Shown piece after piece: positions 54,158 to 62,200 of a stretch of DNA of 64,000 nt. Origin of the DNA: Micromonospora sp. HNM0581 (GTDB lineage: Bacteria > Actinomycetota > Actinomycetes > Mycobacteriales > Micromonosporaceae). The stretch is taken from assembly GCF_012726175.1 (NCBI RefSeq), contig NZ_JAASAD010000006.1, positions 62,001 through 126,000 of the forward strand. Reading direction: 5' to 3'. The notes beneath the pieces were generated by a model. That model was given only the letters and a program-made list of their open reading frames with translations, was not told where the DNA came from and did not search any database. Positions within the stretch are counted from its first letter, which is position 1, and the number at the start of each line of letters is the position of its first letter. A program made the position numbers and the translations under genes.

Positions 54158-56157
54158 ATCCACCTCTCTGCTTCGGCGTCAGCGTCAAAGACCCCGAACG
54201 GGATGACCTCAGCGGCCGGCGCGGTGGACTCGTCGATGGCCAAGGGTGGGGCAGGCTCGGGCAGTTGAGGCCGGTGGGTGGCTTGACCGCCGCGGGTGCG
54301 GGCGGTGATGCGGGCGCTCGCCTTGTCCGGTCCGTGCTCGGCACGGGTGAGCAGGTCGTCGAGAACCCGGGCGATCTCGGCCTCGGTGGCTCCCCTGCCG
54401 GCCAGGCGACGAGCGTGACGCCAGGTGAAGTCGGCGAACGGCGCGGACACCATCGGCAGGTGCGTCCAGGGGACAGTGATCCAGCCGTCCGGGGTGCGCA
54501 GGTGGACCTGGGAGACGTCGTAGGGGTCGTAGTGCACCTCCCACCGGTCCCGTTGCGCGACCATTCCGGACCGCTGGTGCCGGTAGGGGCCGAGAGCGGC
54601 GGCGTTGTAGGTGCGGTTATCGATCTGGATGCCCTCGGCGGTAATCCGCCGCCACTTGACTGGCAGCAACTCCAGGTAATTCTCGCCGGTCAGGGTCAGC
54701 GGCAGGTAACCGGCGACAGCGACCAGCACGGCGTACTTCTCGTTCGGAGTGAGCACCCGCCGAGGCTGGTGCGGGTCACGCAGCGCCTCGTGCGGGCGGT
54801 GCTGCCAGCCAACGATGAGCCATTCGTCAAGCAGGTCCTGCAACTCGCCGATCGTCCACTCCCCGGCGACGTCACGGCCGCGCATCATCGGGTTGCCGCC
54901 CGTGTAGCCGGCGACGTGCTGCGCGAACAAGGTCTTGACCGCAGCGTTCGTGGCCTCGACCACACCCTTGTCGGTCGGGGTGCCCTTGCGGGCCGGCTGG
55001 ACGGAGATCCCGAGCCGGTTGCAGGCCCGCTCGAAGGTCTCCGACACGAACACCCGGCCGTGGTCGATGACGATCTGATCCGGGACGATCACCGGCCTGG
55101 CCGCCGCCTCCCGCATGCGAATGTCGATGTCGACCAACCGGGCATACGGCATCCGCGACGCCGACAGCCGAAGCGCGTTGGCCCAGCCCGGCCGCATCGG
55201 CTCCGGGACCAACATCTTGGCCAGCAGCAACGCCGCGTCGACGGCCTTGGTGCCGACCGGGCGCAACACCGCGGCGCAGATCGTGCGGGTGGCGACGTCA
55301 ACGGCGATCGTCAGGTCGGCCCGGACCGGCAAACCGTCGTCGAGAACCACCATCACGTCAATTGGGGTGGAGTCGATCTGCACCTGCTCACCGGGGCGGG
55401 AGGCGAACGTCGGAGTGAACACGCCGGTAGGCCGGTTGGCCATCTGTCGGCGGGTGACCGCTGAGCCGAAGGTGTGCTTGCCGGCGGCGAGCCGGTCGAC
55501 CAGCTCGTAGAAGGCGCTGCGACCGGGCAGCGGCACCACCCCCGGCCCGTGGATCTCTTCGACCCGCTTGATCACCTGGCGGATCAGGCGGGATCGGGTG
55601 CCGGTCGAGGCGTCGGTCTGCGCCGCGATGACCTCCCGGGCAACCTCGACCAGCCGAGCATCGGCCCGGCCGGCGACCTCCCAGGTCCGCACCGCCCGCT
55701 GGTCGACCAGCCCCCACAGCCCCTGAGCGGTGTAGCGCAGCCGCCGGTTTTCGATCGTGCGGTAGCTGACGCCCAGCTCCGCGCCTTTGGCGCGCTGCCG
55801 CTCGGCCAGGCTGTGCTTCGCCGGGTCGTACTCGGGTCTCGGCGTCGCGTCGAGCGGTGCGTGCGGCGGCAGCCCGGTCTCGACCTCCACGATGTGGCGT
55901 TCCCACTGCTTGGCCGCGGCGAGCACGTCCTCGGACAACGCGTCGAGCAGCCCGACTGGCTCCACCTGTGGTGCCGGGCGCCCGTCAATGACCGTGAAGT
56001 CGGGCGACGCCATCAGGTGCCCGGCCAGCACCACCTGGTCGGCGCCGCCGACCTCCGAGCGCAGCCGCACCGACGCTCCGGCCAGTCCCACCACTTGGTG
56101 CTCACCGCCGTCGAAGTGCACCCAGTCACCCGGGCGCAGCACCGACCGCGGCGTCAC
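54154..56157 (-). CDS. TnsB/TniA-like DDE transposase
   Basis: 667 residues. RNase H-type catalytic triad: Asp262 (QIDSTPID), Asp365 (VIDHGRVF), Glu401 (VVEATNA), with 35 residues between the last two (DD35E). An N-terminal part with helix-turn-helix character (KGAELGVSYRTIENRRLRYT) should bind the end repeats, and a C-terminal Mu-type beta barrel follows (GIQIDNRTYNAAALGPYR). It joins transposon 3' ends to target DNA. Start GTG 56157 overlaps the TnsA-like stop in a GTGA. All catalytic residues are present. Confidence 0.93.
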   Translation of the reverse strand: MTPRSVLRPGDWVHFDGGEHQVVGLAGASVRLRSEVGGADQVVLAGHLMASPDFTVIDGRPAPQVEPVGLLDALSEDVLAAAKQWERHIVEVETGLPPHAPLDATPRPEYDPAKHSLAERQRAKGAELGVSYRTIENRRLRYTAQGLWGLVDQRAVRTWEVAGRADARLVEVAREVIAAQTDASTGTRSRLIRQVIKRVEEIHGPGVVPLPGRSAFYELVDRLAAGKHTFGSAVTRRQMANRPTGVFTPTFASRPGEQVQIDSTPIDVMVVLDDGLPVRADLTIAVDVATRTICAAVLRPVGTKAVDAALLLAKMLVPEPMRPGWANALRLSASRMPYARLVDIDIRMREAAARPVIVPDQIVIDHGRVFVSETFERACNRLGISVQPARKGTPTDKGVVEATNAAVKTLFAQHVAGYTGGNPMMRGRDVAGEWTIGELQDLLDEWLIVGWQHRPHEALRDPHQPRRVLTPNEKYAVLVAVAGYLPLTLTGENYLELLPVKWRRITAEGIQIDNRTYNAAALGPYRHQRSGMVAQRDRWEVHYDPYDVSQVHLRTPDGWITVPWTHLPMVSAPFADFTWRHARRLAGRGATEAEIARVLDDLLTRAEHGPDKASARITARTRGGQATHRPQLPEPAPPLAIDESTAPAAEVIPFGVFDADAEAERWI

Positions 56158-56918
56158 CCTGCCACCGCCGCGGTGACGACGGTGTCCGGGTGCAGCGGCG
56201 TGGACAGGTCCGCGTGCAGCATGTGGCGCCAGAGCAGGTGGAACAGCACCGGCAGCACCGCGATCGGATCACCGACCGCCTCCGCGCCGGCCAGCAGCGC
56301 ACCAGGCTCGGCGAATACCTGCCGCAGCGTGGCCGCCACCGCCGGCAGGTCGTGACGGGGGTGCCGGTAGCCGGCCAGCCAACGCACGTTGCGGACCAGG
56401 ATCGCATCCAGTGCGCCGACCACCCGGTAGTCCCAGCCGAGCTGCTCGCAGGCCGTCCGAGTCTGGGCGAACTTCACGGCGTCTTTCGGTTTGATCCGCT
56501 GGAGCGGGCGGCAGTCGACCACACGGGCGCCGCCGTCGGCCAGCCGGGCGAAGTAGTCCGGGGCGTGCGAGCGGATCTTGCCCTGCTCGTTGGCCCAGAA
56601 CAGCCAGAACGGTTGAGAGGCCACTGCGACCACGGCCGGGTCGAAGTCCAGCAGCATCAGGTGGTCGCGTTCCAGCCACGACTCGTAGCCGACGTGATGG
56701 CCCATCGTCGCCGTCCACCACCGACCGGGGAAGTGCTTCTGCCCCTTGTACTGGGGAAACCGCCGCGCCGGGCGGCACCGCTCGAATCGCGCCGACCAGG
56801 CGTCTGCCAGTGGAATGCGGTGCTCGATGCCGTCGAGGCCGACGTAGCCGACCTCGAACCCGCCCAGCGGGTCACCGCTCACCCCGCCCGACACCGGCCG
56901 CAGCGTCACCTCACCCAT
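56154..56918 (-). CDS. TnsA-like endonuclease
   Basis: 254 residues. The restriction-endonuclease-like core has HHVGYESWLERDHLMLLDFD with acidic Glu79 or Glu83, SHAPDYFARL with Asp121, and VVDCRPLQRIKPKD as the third motif. In Tn7 TnsA cuts the 5' strands so that the element is excised cleanly (cut-and-paste). The third motif reads D-C-R rather than the classic Q-x-K; a nearby Lys may substitute. ATG 56918 overlaps the relaxase stop by 8 bp. The presence of TnsA separates this element from Tn5053-type elements. Confidence 0.85.
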   Translation of the reverse strand: MGEVTLRPVSGGVSGDPLGGFEVGYVGLDGIEHRIPLADAWSARFERCRPARRFPQYKGQKHFPGRWWTATMGHHVGYESWLERDHLMLLDFDPAVVAVASQPFWLFWANEQGKIRSHAPDYFARLADGGARVVDCRPLQRIKPKDAVKFAQTRTACEQLGWDYRVVGALDAILVRNVRWLAGYRHPRHDLPAVAATLRQVFAEPGALLAGAEAVGDPIAVLPVLFHLLWRHMLHADLSTPLHPDTVVTAAVAG

Positions 56919-57462
56919 GCCCGACCCCCGACACGGCCGGCGTCCGGATACCCGGGCGCAGCCCGAGGCGTTCCTCGAACTCCCGGGCCACGCTCTGGCA
57001 GCGGCGGTAATCGTTGCGCGGCCACACGGTGCGCCCGTCCTGGCGTACCAGCGTGGCGACCAAGTGAACGTGGTCTACGCCGTGACGCACCGCCACCCAT
57101 CGCACCGCGGCCAGATCCCCCACGGGGGCCAACCCGACCCCATCAAGAACCGCGGCCGCGACCAGCGCCCACTGCTCGTCGGACAGCACCGGATCGTCCG
57201 AGTGGTTGTGCACCGAGCAATGCCACACCGGCTTGGCCGGCGGGTTGACCCCGGCAAGAACCGGCTGTTCCAGCAGACCAGCCAGCCGGCCTGCTGCGCC
57301 GGGGGACGACGCCGACGGCAGACCTGCCACCCCGCCGACGGCGGCCGCCGCCCACGCTGCCACCAACCGCTGATCCCGGTGCTCGCCGTACTCACCGGGC
57401 CCCAGCAAATACCGCAGCACCTCGCGCACATCCGCGCCACGCGGCCGGACCCGCGGAATCAC
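56911..57462 (-). CDS. Compact HUH relaxase (MobA/VirD2-like)
   Basis: 183 residues. IPRVRPRGADVREVLRYLLG at the N-terminus (candidate nicking Tyr18 or Tyr25), WHCSVHN (His81) and AVRHGVDHVHLVATLV with the HVH metal site (His131, His133), then TVWPRNDYRR. These follow actinobacterial plasmid/ICE relaxases, which normally continue for several hundred more residues. Here the protein ends just after the nuclease domain (LGLRPG...). GTG 57462 overlaps the MobC stop in a GTGA. It would nick a transfer origin; as a stand-alone domain it may depend on a helper element. Confidence 0.78.
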   Translation of the reverse strand: MIPRVRPRGADVREVLRYLLGPGEYGEHRDQRLVAAWAAAAVGGVAGLPSASSPGAAGRLAGLLEQPVLAGVNPPAKPVWHCSVHNHSDDPVLSDEQWALVAAAVLDGVGLAPVGDLAAVRWVAVRHGVDHVHLVATLVRQDGRTVWPRNDYRRCQSVAREFEERLGLRPGIRTPAVSGVGHG

Positions 57463-57875
57463 GCCGCGACCCGTCGAAGTAGCCCGTGCAGCCGCTCGGC
57501 CACCGCGTCCAGCCGCGCCACCACCGCAGAACAAGCCGCGACGCCACTCCCGGCCGACGGAGCCCGCCCGGCGTCGAGCGCATCGGCGGCACAGACCAGC
57601 GCCGTGCGGGCGGCGAGCAGATCCCGCTGCACCCGCGCCAGCTCAGCCCGGCTCGGACCGGTCGCCGCCGTCTCGACGCCGCCGCGGGCAGCAGCGACCG
57701 CGACCTCTCCGGTGTACCCGGTCGGCGTCAGCCCCGCCCGCGCCGCAGCCGCCGCCACATCGCGCAGTTCCTCAGCGGTCAGCCGGACGTGCACCCTGTA
57801 CGACCGCCCAGCCGGCACCCGTACCCGGTTGCGAGCCGGCGCCGCCGCCGGCTCGCCCGGAAGATCGACATTCAT
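57459..57875 (-). CDS. MobC-like relaxosome protein
   Basis: 138 residues. RVRVPAGRSYRVHVRLTAEE and LRDVAAAAARAGLTPTGYTG resemble the ribbon-helix-helix region of actinobacterial MobC proteins, which bind oriT and recruit the relaxase. The C-terminal half is helical and Ala-rich. It is the first gene of the transposon operon, and its start lies 121 bp from the right end, so its promoter must overlap the end-binding sites. A six-base inverted repeat flanks a -10-like sequence just upstream. Confidence 0.72.
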   Translation of the reverse strand: MNVDLPGEPAAAPARNRVRVPAGRSYRVHVRLTAEELRDVAAAAARAGLTPTGYTGEVAVAAARGGVETAATGPSRAELARVQRDLLAARTALVCAADALDAGRAPSAGSGVAACSAVVARLDAVAERLHGLLRRVAA

Positions 57876-57877
57876 GC

Positions 57878-57897
57878 CGATGGATTATGCACCATCG
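57878..57897 (-). promoter_or_regulatory. Possible promoter/operator of the transposon operon
   Basis: Inverted repeat CGATGG (57878-57883) / CCATCG (57892-57897) brackets CATAAT on the minus strand (57884-57889), a good -10 hexamer. Its spacing to ATG 57875 implies a very short leader or leaderless mRNA. MobC or TnsB could repress here. Confidence 0.45.
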
Positions 57898-57918
57898 TCG
57901 ATTCCTGCTCTTGTGCGC

Positions 57919-57977
57919 CCCACAAGGTAAATCCGGACCCCACAAGATCATCCACAACATAGACCCGGACTCCACAA
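57919..57977. promoter_or_regulatory. Right-end array of putative TnsB-binding sites
   Basis: CCCACAAGG (57919), CCCACAAGA (57939), TCCACAACA (57951) and TCCACAAGG (57971), spaced 20, 12 and 20 bp. Two are preceded by CCGGAC. They match the subterminal site arrays of Tn7-type ends and lie upstream of the first gene, suggesting autoregulation. Confidence 0.7.
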
Positions 57978-57986
57978 GGTTCGCGC

Positions 57987-57996
57987 GGACGCGACA
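57987..57996 (-). repeat. Right terminal inverted repeat of the transposon
   Basis: GGACGCGACA, the exact complement of the left end at 50395-50404. Confidence 0.9.
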
Positions 57997-58001
57997 GGCC
58001 C
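57997..58001. repeat. Target-site duplication, right copy
   Basis: GGCCC, identical to 50390-50394. The bases that follow, CTTTCGC, complete the interrupted terminator stem of the helicase gene. Confidence 0.88.
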
Positions 58002-58018
58002 CTTTCGCACGCTGGGCA

Positions 58019-58041
58019 ATGTCAGGACCGTCGATTAGAAT
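58019..58041 (+). promoter_or_regulatory. PafBC-like (RecA-independent DNA-damage) promoter motif
   Basis: ATGTCAGGA at 58019-58027, then 8 bases, then TAGAAT at 58036-58041. This fits the mycobacterial RecA-NDp pattern TTGTCRGTG-N8-TAnnnT in its TGTCAG core, exact spacing and -10, with three mismatches. An overlapping inverted repeat TCGATTAG / CTAATCGA (58031-58038, 58049-58056) could be a second operator. Confidence 0.45.
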
Positions 58042-58079
58042 GTGTGTACTAATCGAGTTCCTGAGCTGGGAGGATGCTC

Positions 58080-58724
58080 GTGACCACGCCTACCTCCGCC
58101 CCCCTCACGCCGTACGCCACCCTCCTCGGTTTCACCCGGTACGTCGACCGCACGGGCCCGACCAAGGCCAGCTTCGTCGGTGGCCTGCGCCGGCAGCGGG
58201 CGAGCCGCTCCGGGTTCAATCCGCACGGCCAGTTCGTCAAGGCGCTCAAGGCTGACGTCGCCTTCCACACCGGCGGCACCCACCTGGCCCAGGTGGTCGA
58301 CGTGGTCAAGCCCCGCTGGCGCCCGCTCTACCAGGCGCTCACGCCCGGCGCGACGGCGTGGCTGCGCTCCCTCGGCGATCCCGCCGGTGTCGACCTGGCC
58401 CAGACCCGCGACGCACTGGCCATGCTCGGCGACCTCCCCATCAAGATCAACCCGCATTTCGGTATTCGATACGCCGACGGCCACGCCGAGGCGGTACGCC
58501 TGCACTTCGACGAGAACCCGCCCAGCGAGGAGGCGACGCTGGCGGCACTACACCTGACCGCCCGGCACATGGACGCCGTTCTACCGCACGCCGAGCCGGT
58601 CCTGGTCGACGTGCGCCGGAGCATCACCCACCGGATGCCCGACCGCGCCAACACCGACGAGATCGAACGCTGGCTCGCCGGCGAGGCCGCCGCTTTCCGG
58701 GCCATCTGGTCCGCCGCTGCCTGA
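58080..58724 (+). CDS. Conserved hypothetical protein
   Basis: 214 residues. No recognised domain. The central KINPHFGIRYADGHAEAVRL and HLDENPPS-like acidic segment suggest a folded cytoplasmic protein; GFTRYVDRTGPTKASFVGGL opens it. GTG 58080 is favoured over ATG 58074 because GGGAGG lies 6 bases before it. It was separated from the upstream helicase gene by the transposon. The promoter carries a damage-type motif. Confidence 0.65.
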   Translation: MTTPTSAPLTPYATLLGFTRYVDRTGPTKASFVGGLRRQRASRSGFNPHGQFVKALKADVAFHTGGTHLAQVVDVVKPRWRPLYQALTPGATAWLRSLGDPAGVDLAQTRDALAMLGDLPIKINPHFGIRYADGHAEAVRLHFDENPPSEEATLAALHLTARHMDAVLPHAEPVLVDVRRSITHRMPDRANTDEIERWLAGEAAAFRAIWSAAA

Positions 58725-58740
58725 CCCGACCCGCGCCACG

Positions 58741-59130
58741 TCATCCGTTGGGGAGCTTGGTCACAGGGGTCACCAGGGGGGTTTCGGGCGAGCCGACGAT
58801 GATCCGTAACGTCGGGAAATGGTCGGCCAGCAGTTCGCGGCAGGCCGGGCAGGGAGCGACGAGGGATCGGCCGCGGTCGCCGACCGTGACGATTGTCTCC
58901 AACTCTCCCACCCCCTGGGTGGCGGCGGTGGCGAGCGCGACCCGCTCGGGGCACGTTCCGCCCGCCGCGTGCACCACGTTCACTGCGGACACCACTCGGC
59001 CTTCGGCGGTGCGGGCCGCCGTGGCGAGGGTGTGGGCGGCACTGCGACAGCGCAGCTTCGCCACCGCACTGGCGGCCTGCACCAGGGCCCGGTCGGTGTC
59101 GCGCATCGTCATCGGCGTCCCCGTGTTCAC
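58741..59130 (-). CDS. Cytidine deaminase-like, blasticidin-S-deaminase-type
   Basis: 129 residues. AVNVVHAAGGTCPERVALAT holds the first zinc Cys and catalytic Glu (CPE instead of the usual CAE), and APCPACRELLADHFP the CxxC pair. Spacing and wording resemble blasticidin S deaminase (NVYHFTGGPCAE ... SPCGRCRQ) more than housekeeping Cdd. It would deaminate cytosine in a nucleoside or in a cytosine-nucleoside antibiotic. Start GTG 59130 or ATG 59112. Confidence 0.8.
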   Translation of the reverse strand: MNTGTPMTMRDTDRALVQAASAVAKLRCRSAAHTLATAARTAEGRVVSAVNVVHAAGGTCPERVALATAATQGVGELETIVTVGDRGRSLVAPCPACRELLADHFPTLRIIVGSPETPLVTPVTKLPNG

Positions 59131-59286
59131 CTAGATCCGAAGGTCAAACGATAGACCTGAACCGCAGACGCACACCGCCTCGCCCCCTGGCAGGTGTCGG
59201 GTGCCGGCCATGGGGGCGGATCACATCGGACGGGACGGGTAACCGGGAGGCGGACCACAAGCCGGCTGCCTATTCTTGGCCACGCC

Positions 59287-62200
59287 ATGCAGAATCCAAC
59301 CTCACCCGCCGCGACCGATCCCGTCCGCGAGTTGCAGCGTCGCCTGTCGCCGTTGATGTTCCGCGACCAGCGGCACCTGCGACGTCGGCTCGACGGGTTG
59401 CGAAAGCTGCGTGACCCCCGGCGACGTGAGGCGGTACTGGCTGAGATCGTTGCCGAGACGGTCGCGGCGGAGGGCCGGCTGGAGCAGCGGAAAGCCACGG
59501 TTCCGACGGTCACCTTCCCGGCTGGTCTGCCGGTCAGCGAACGTAAGGACGACATCGCCGCGGCGATCCGCGAACACCAGGTGGTGATCGTGGCGGGCGA
59601 GACCGGCTCGGGCAAGACCACCCAGCTGCCGAAGATCTGCCTGGAGTTGGGGCGTGGGGTGCACGGGCTGATCGGCCACACCCAGCCGCGCCGGCTGGCC
59701 GCGCGTACGGTGGCTGACCGGATCGCCGAGGAGTTGGGCACCGAGCTCGGCGCGGTGGTCGGCTACAAGGTCCGCTTCACCGATCAGGTGGGCGAGCACA
59801 GCCTGGTCAAGCTGATGACCGACGGTATCCTGCTGGCCGAGTTGCAGACCGACCGGATGCTGCGCCAGTACGACACGTTGATCATCGACGAGGCACACGA
59901 ACGTAGCCTCAACATCGACTTCATTCTCGGGTACCTCCGGCAACTCCTGCCCCGCCGCCCCGACCTCAAGGTGATCATCACCTCGGCGACCATCGAAACC
60001 GGCCGCTTCGCGCGACACTTCGCCGGCCCACCGACCGCCGAGAATCCCGACGGTGAGCCGGCACCGGTGGTGGAGGTCTCCGGCCGGACCTACCCGGTCG
60101 AGGTCCGCTACCGGCCACTGGTCGAGGTCGCCGAAGGCGACGAGGGAGGCACCGACGAGGACAACGTCCGAGACCAGATCCAGGCCATCGGTGAGGCCGT
60201 CGAGGAACTGGCCGCCGAAGGGCCAGGCGACGTCCTGGTCTTCCTCAGCGGTGAGCGGGAGATCCGGGACACCGCGGAGGCACTTGGCAGGCTGGTACAG
60301 AACCGGCGGGCCCTGCAGGACACCGAGATCCTGCCGCTGTACGCCCGCCTCAGCGTCGCCGAGCAGCACCGGGTCTTCGCCCCGCACGGCGGACGTCGGG
60401 TCGTGCTGGCCACGAACGTCGCGGAGACCTCGCTGACCGTGCCCGGCATCAAGTACGTGGTGGACCCAGGCACGGCCAGGATCTCCCGCTACTCGCAACG
60501 GCTCAAGGTGCAACGGCTGCCGATCGAACCGATCTCCCAGGCCAGCGCCAACCAGCGCAAGGGCCGCTGTGGGCGTACGTCGGACGGCATCTGCATCCGG
60601 CTCTACGACGAGCAGGACTTCCACTCCCGTCCCCAGTTCACCGATCCGGAGATCCTGCGGACCAGTCTGGCCTCGGTCATCCTCCAGATGACCGCCATCG
60701 GACTCGGTGACATCACCGCGTTCCCGTTCATCGACCCGCCGGACCGGCGCAACATCATCGACGGGGTGAACCTGCTGCACGAGCTGGGCGCGATCGACCC
60801 GGCCGAGACCGAGCTGACCAGACGGCTCACCACCGTCGGTCGACGGTTGGCCCAGTTGCCGGTCGACCCCCGGCTGGCCCGGATGGTCCTGGAGGGTGAA
60901 CGCAACGGTTGCGCCACCGAGGTGACGGTGATCGCCGCAGCCCTGTCGATCCAGGATCCGCGGGAACGGCCGACGGAGAAGAAGGCCCAGGCCGACCAGG
61001 CACACGCACGGTTCGCCGACGCCGAATCCGACTTCGTGGCGTACCTCAATCTGTGGCGTCACCTGCGTGAGCAGCAGCGGGCGTTGTCGTCGAGCGCGTT
61101 CCGCCGGATGTGCCGGGCCGAATACCTCAACTACCTGCGGGTCCGGGAGTGGCAGGACATCGTCAGCCAGTTGCGGCAGGTGCTGCGTACCCCTGACGAC
61201 CGGAGTCGGGGACGGCGCCGGCGAGGCGACGCGGACGGCGCACCCGACGGTGGTGGACGACGCCTGATCGGCGCGGACCTACCGGCGGAAATCGACACGC
61301 CGAAGGTGCACCAGTCGCTGCTGCCGGGTCTGCTCTCGCACATCGGCCTCAAGGACGCCCAGAAACACGAGTACCTTGGCGCTCGCGGGGCCAGGTTCGC
61401 CCTGTTTCCGGGCTCGGCGCTGTTCCGCAAGCCGCCGCGCTGGGTGATGGCCGCCGAACTGGTGGAGACCTCCCGGCTCTGGGGGCGGGTGAACGGACGG
61501 ATCGAACCGGAGTGGGTCGAGCCGCTGGCTGCGCACCTGGTCAAGCGCAGTTACAGCGAACCGCACTGGGAGAAGAAGCAGGCGGCGGTGATGGCGTACG
61601 AGAAGGTCACCCTCTTCGGCGTCCCGCTGGTCACCTCACGCAAGGTCAACTTCGGCCGGATCGATCCGGTGTCGAGCCGGGAGTTGTTCATCCGACACGC
61701 ACTGGTCGAGGGCGACTGGACCACCCATCACCAGTTCTGGCAGGACAACCAGAAGCTACTGACCGAGATCGAGGAGTTGGAGAACCGGGCCCGGCGGCGC
61801 GACATCCTCGTCGACGACGAGACGATCTTCCAGTTCTACGACGAGCGGATCCCGGCCGAGGTGGTTTCCGGGCGGCACTTCGACAGCTGGTGGAAGAAGG
61901 CACGTCGGGAGCGGCCCGACTTGTTGACCTTCACCCGGGCACTGCTGGTCAACGCGGGCCGGGGCAGCCTGGACGAGGCCGACTACCCCGACCAGTGGCG
62001 GAGCGACGGGGTGGCCCTGCCGCTCACCTACACGTTCGACCCGGGTACCCCGACCGACGGCGTGACGGTGGACATCCCACTGCCGTTGCTCAACCAGATC
62101 CCCGCCGAGAGCTTCGACTGGCAGGTGCCGGGGCTTCGTGAGGAACTGGTCGTCGCGCTGATCCGATCGCTGCCGAAGCCGGTACGGCGCAACTTCGTGC

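Larger units (their letters stand above)
50395..57996 (-). mobile_element. Complete Tn7-like transposon with MobC-relaxase module
   Basis: 7,602 bp. Ends TGTCGCGTCC (50395-50404) and GGACGCGACA (57987-57996) are exact inverted repeats of the TGT...ACA type, flanked by 5-bp direct repeats GGCCC, as expected for Tn7/Tn5053-type transposition. Contents in transcription order from the right end: MobC-like, HUH relaxase, TnsA-like, TnsB-like, TniB/TnsC-like, TniQ, HAD hydrolase, GNAT. All transposition genes look intact and the ends are undecayed, which suggests a recent, possibly still active, insertion. No Cas genes or guide-RNA repeats are inside. Confidence 0.92.

Noticed and set aside
51798..56918. 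CRISPR-associated transposon (CAST)
   Set aside because: Core genes fit a Tn7-like element, but there is no Cas5-8, Cas12k, repeat array or guide RNA between the ends.
56900..56940. Transposon end at the tnsA start, truncating a chromosomal relaxase (TGTC near 56932)
   Set aside because: No matching inverted repeat or duplication there; the exact repeats and duplication at 50395 and 57996 place mobC and relaxase inside the element.
57919..57977. Possible CRISPR-like repeats (CCACAA motifs)
   Set aside because: Only 9-10-bp repeats with unequal 12-20-bp spacing, no cas genes; position at the transposon end fits transposase-binding sites.
58031..58056. LexA box
   Set aside because: The inverted repeat TCGATTAG/CTAATCGA lacks the GAAC...GTTC core of actinobacterial LexA sites.
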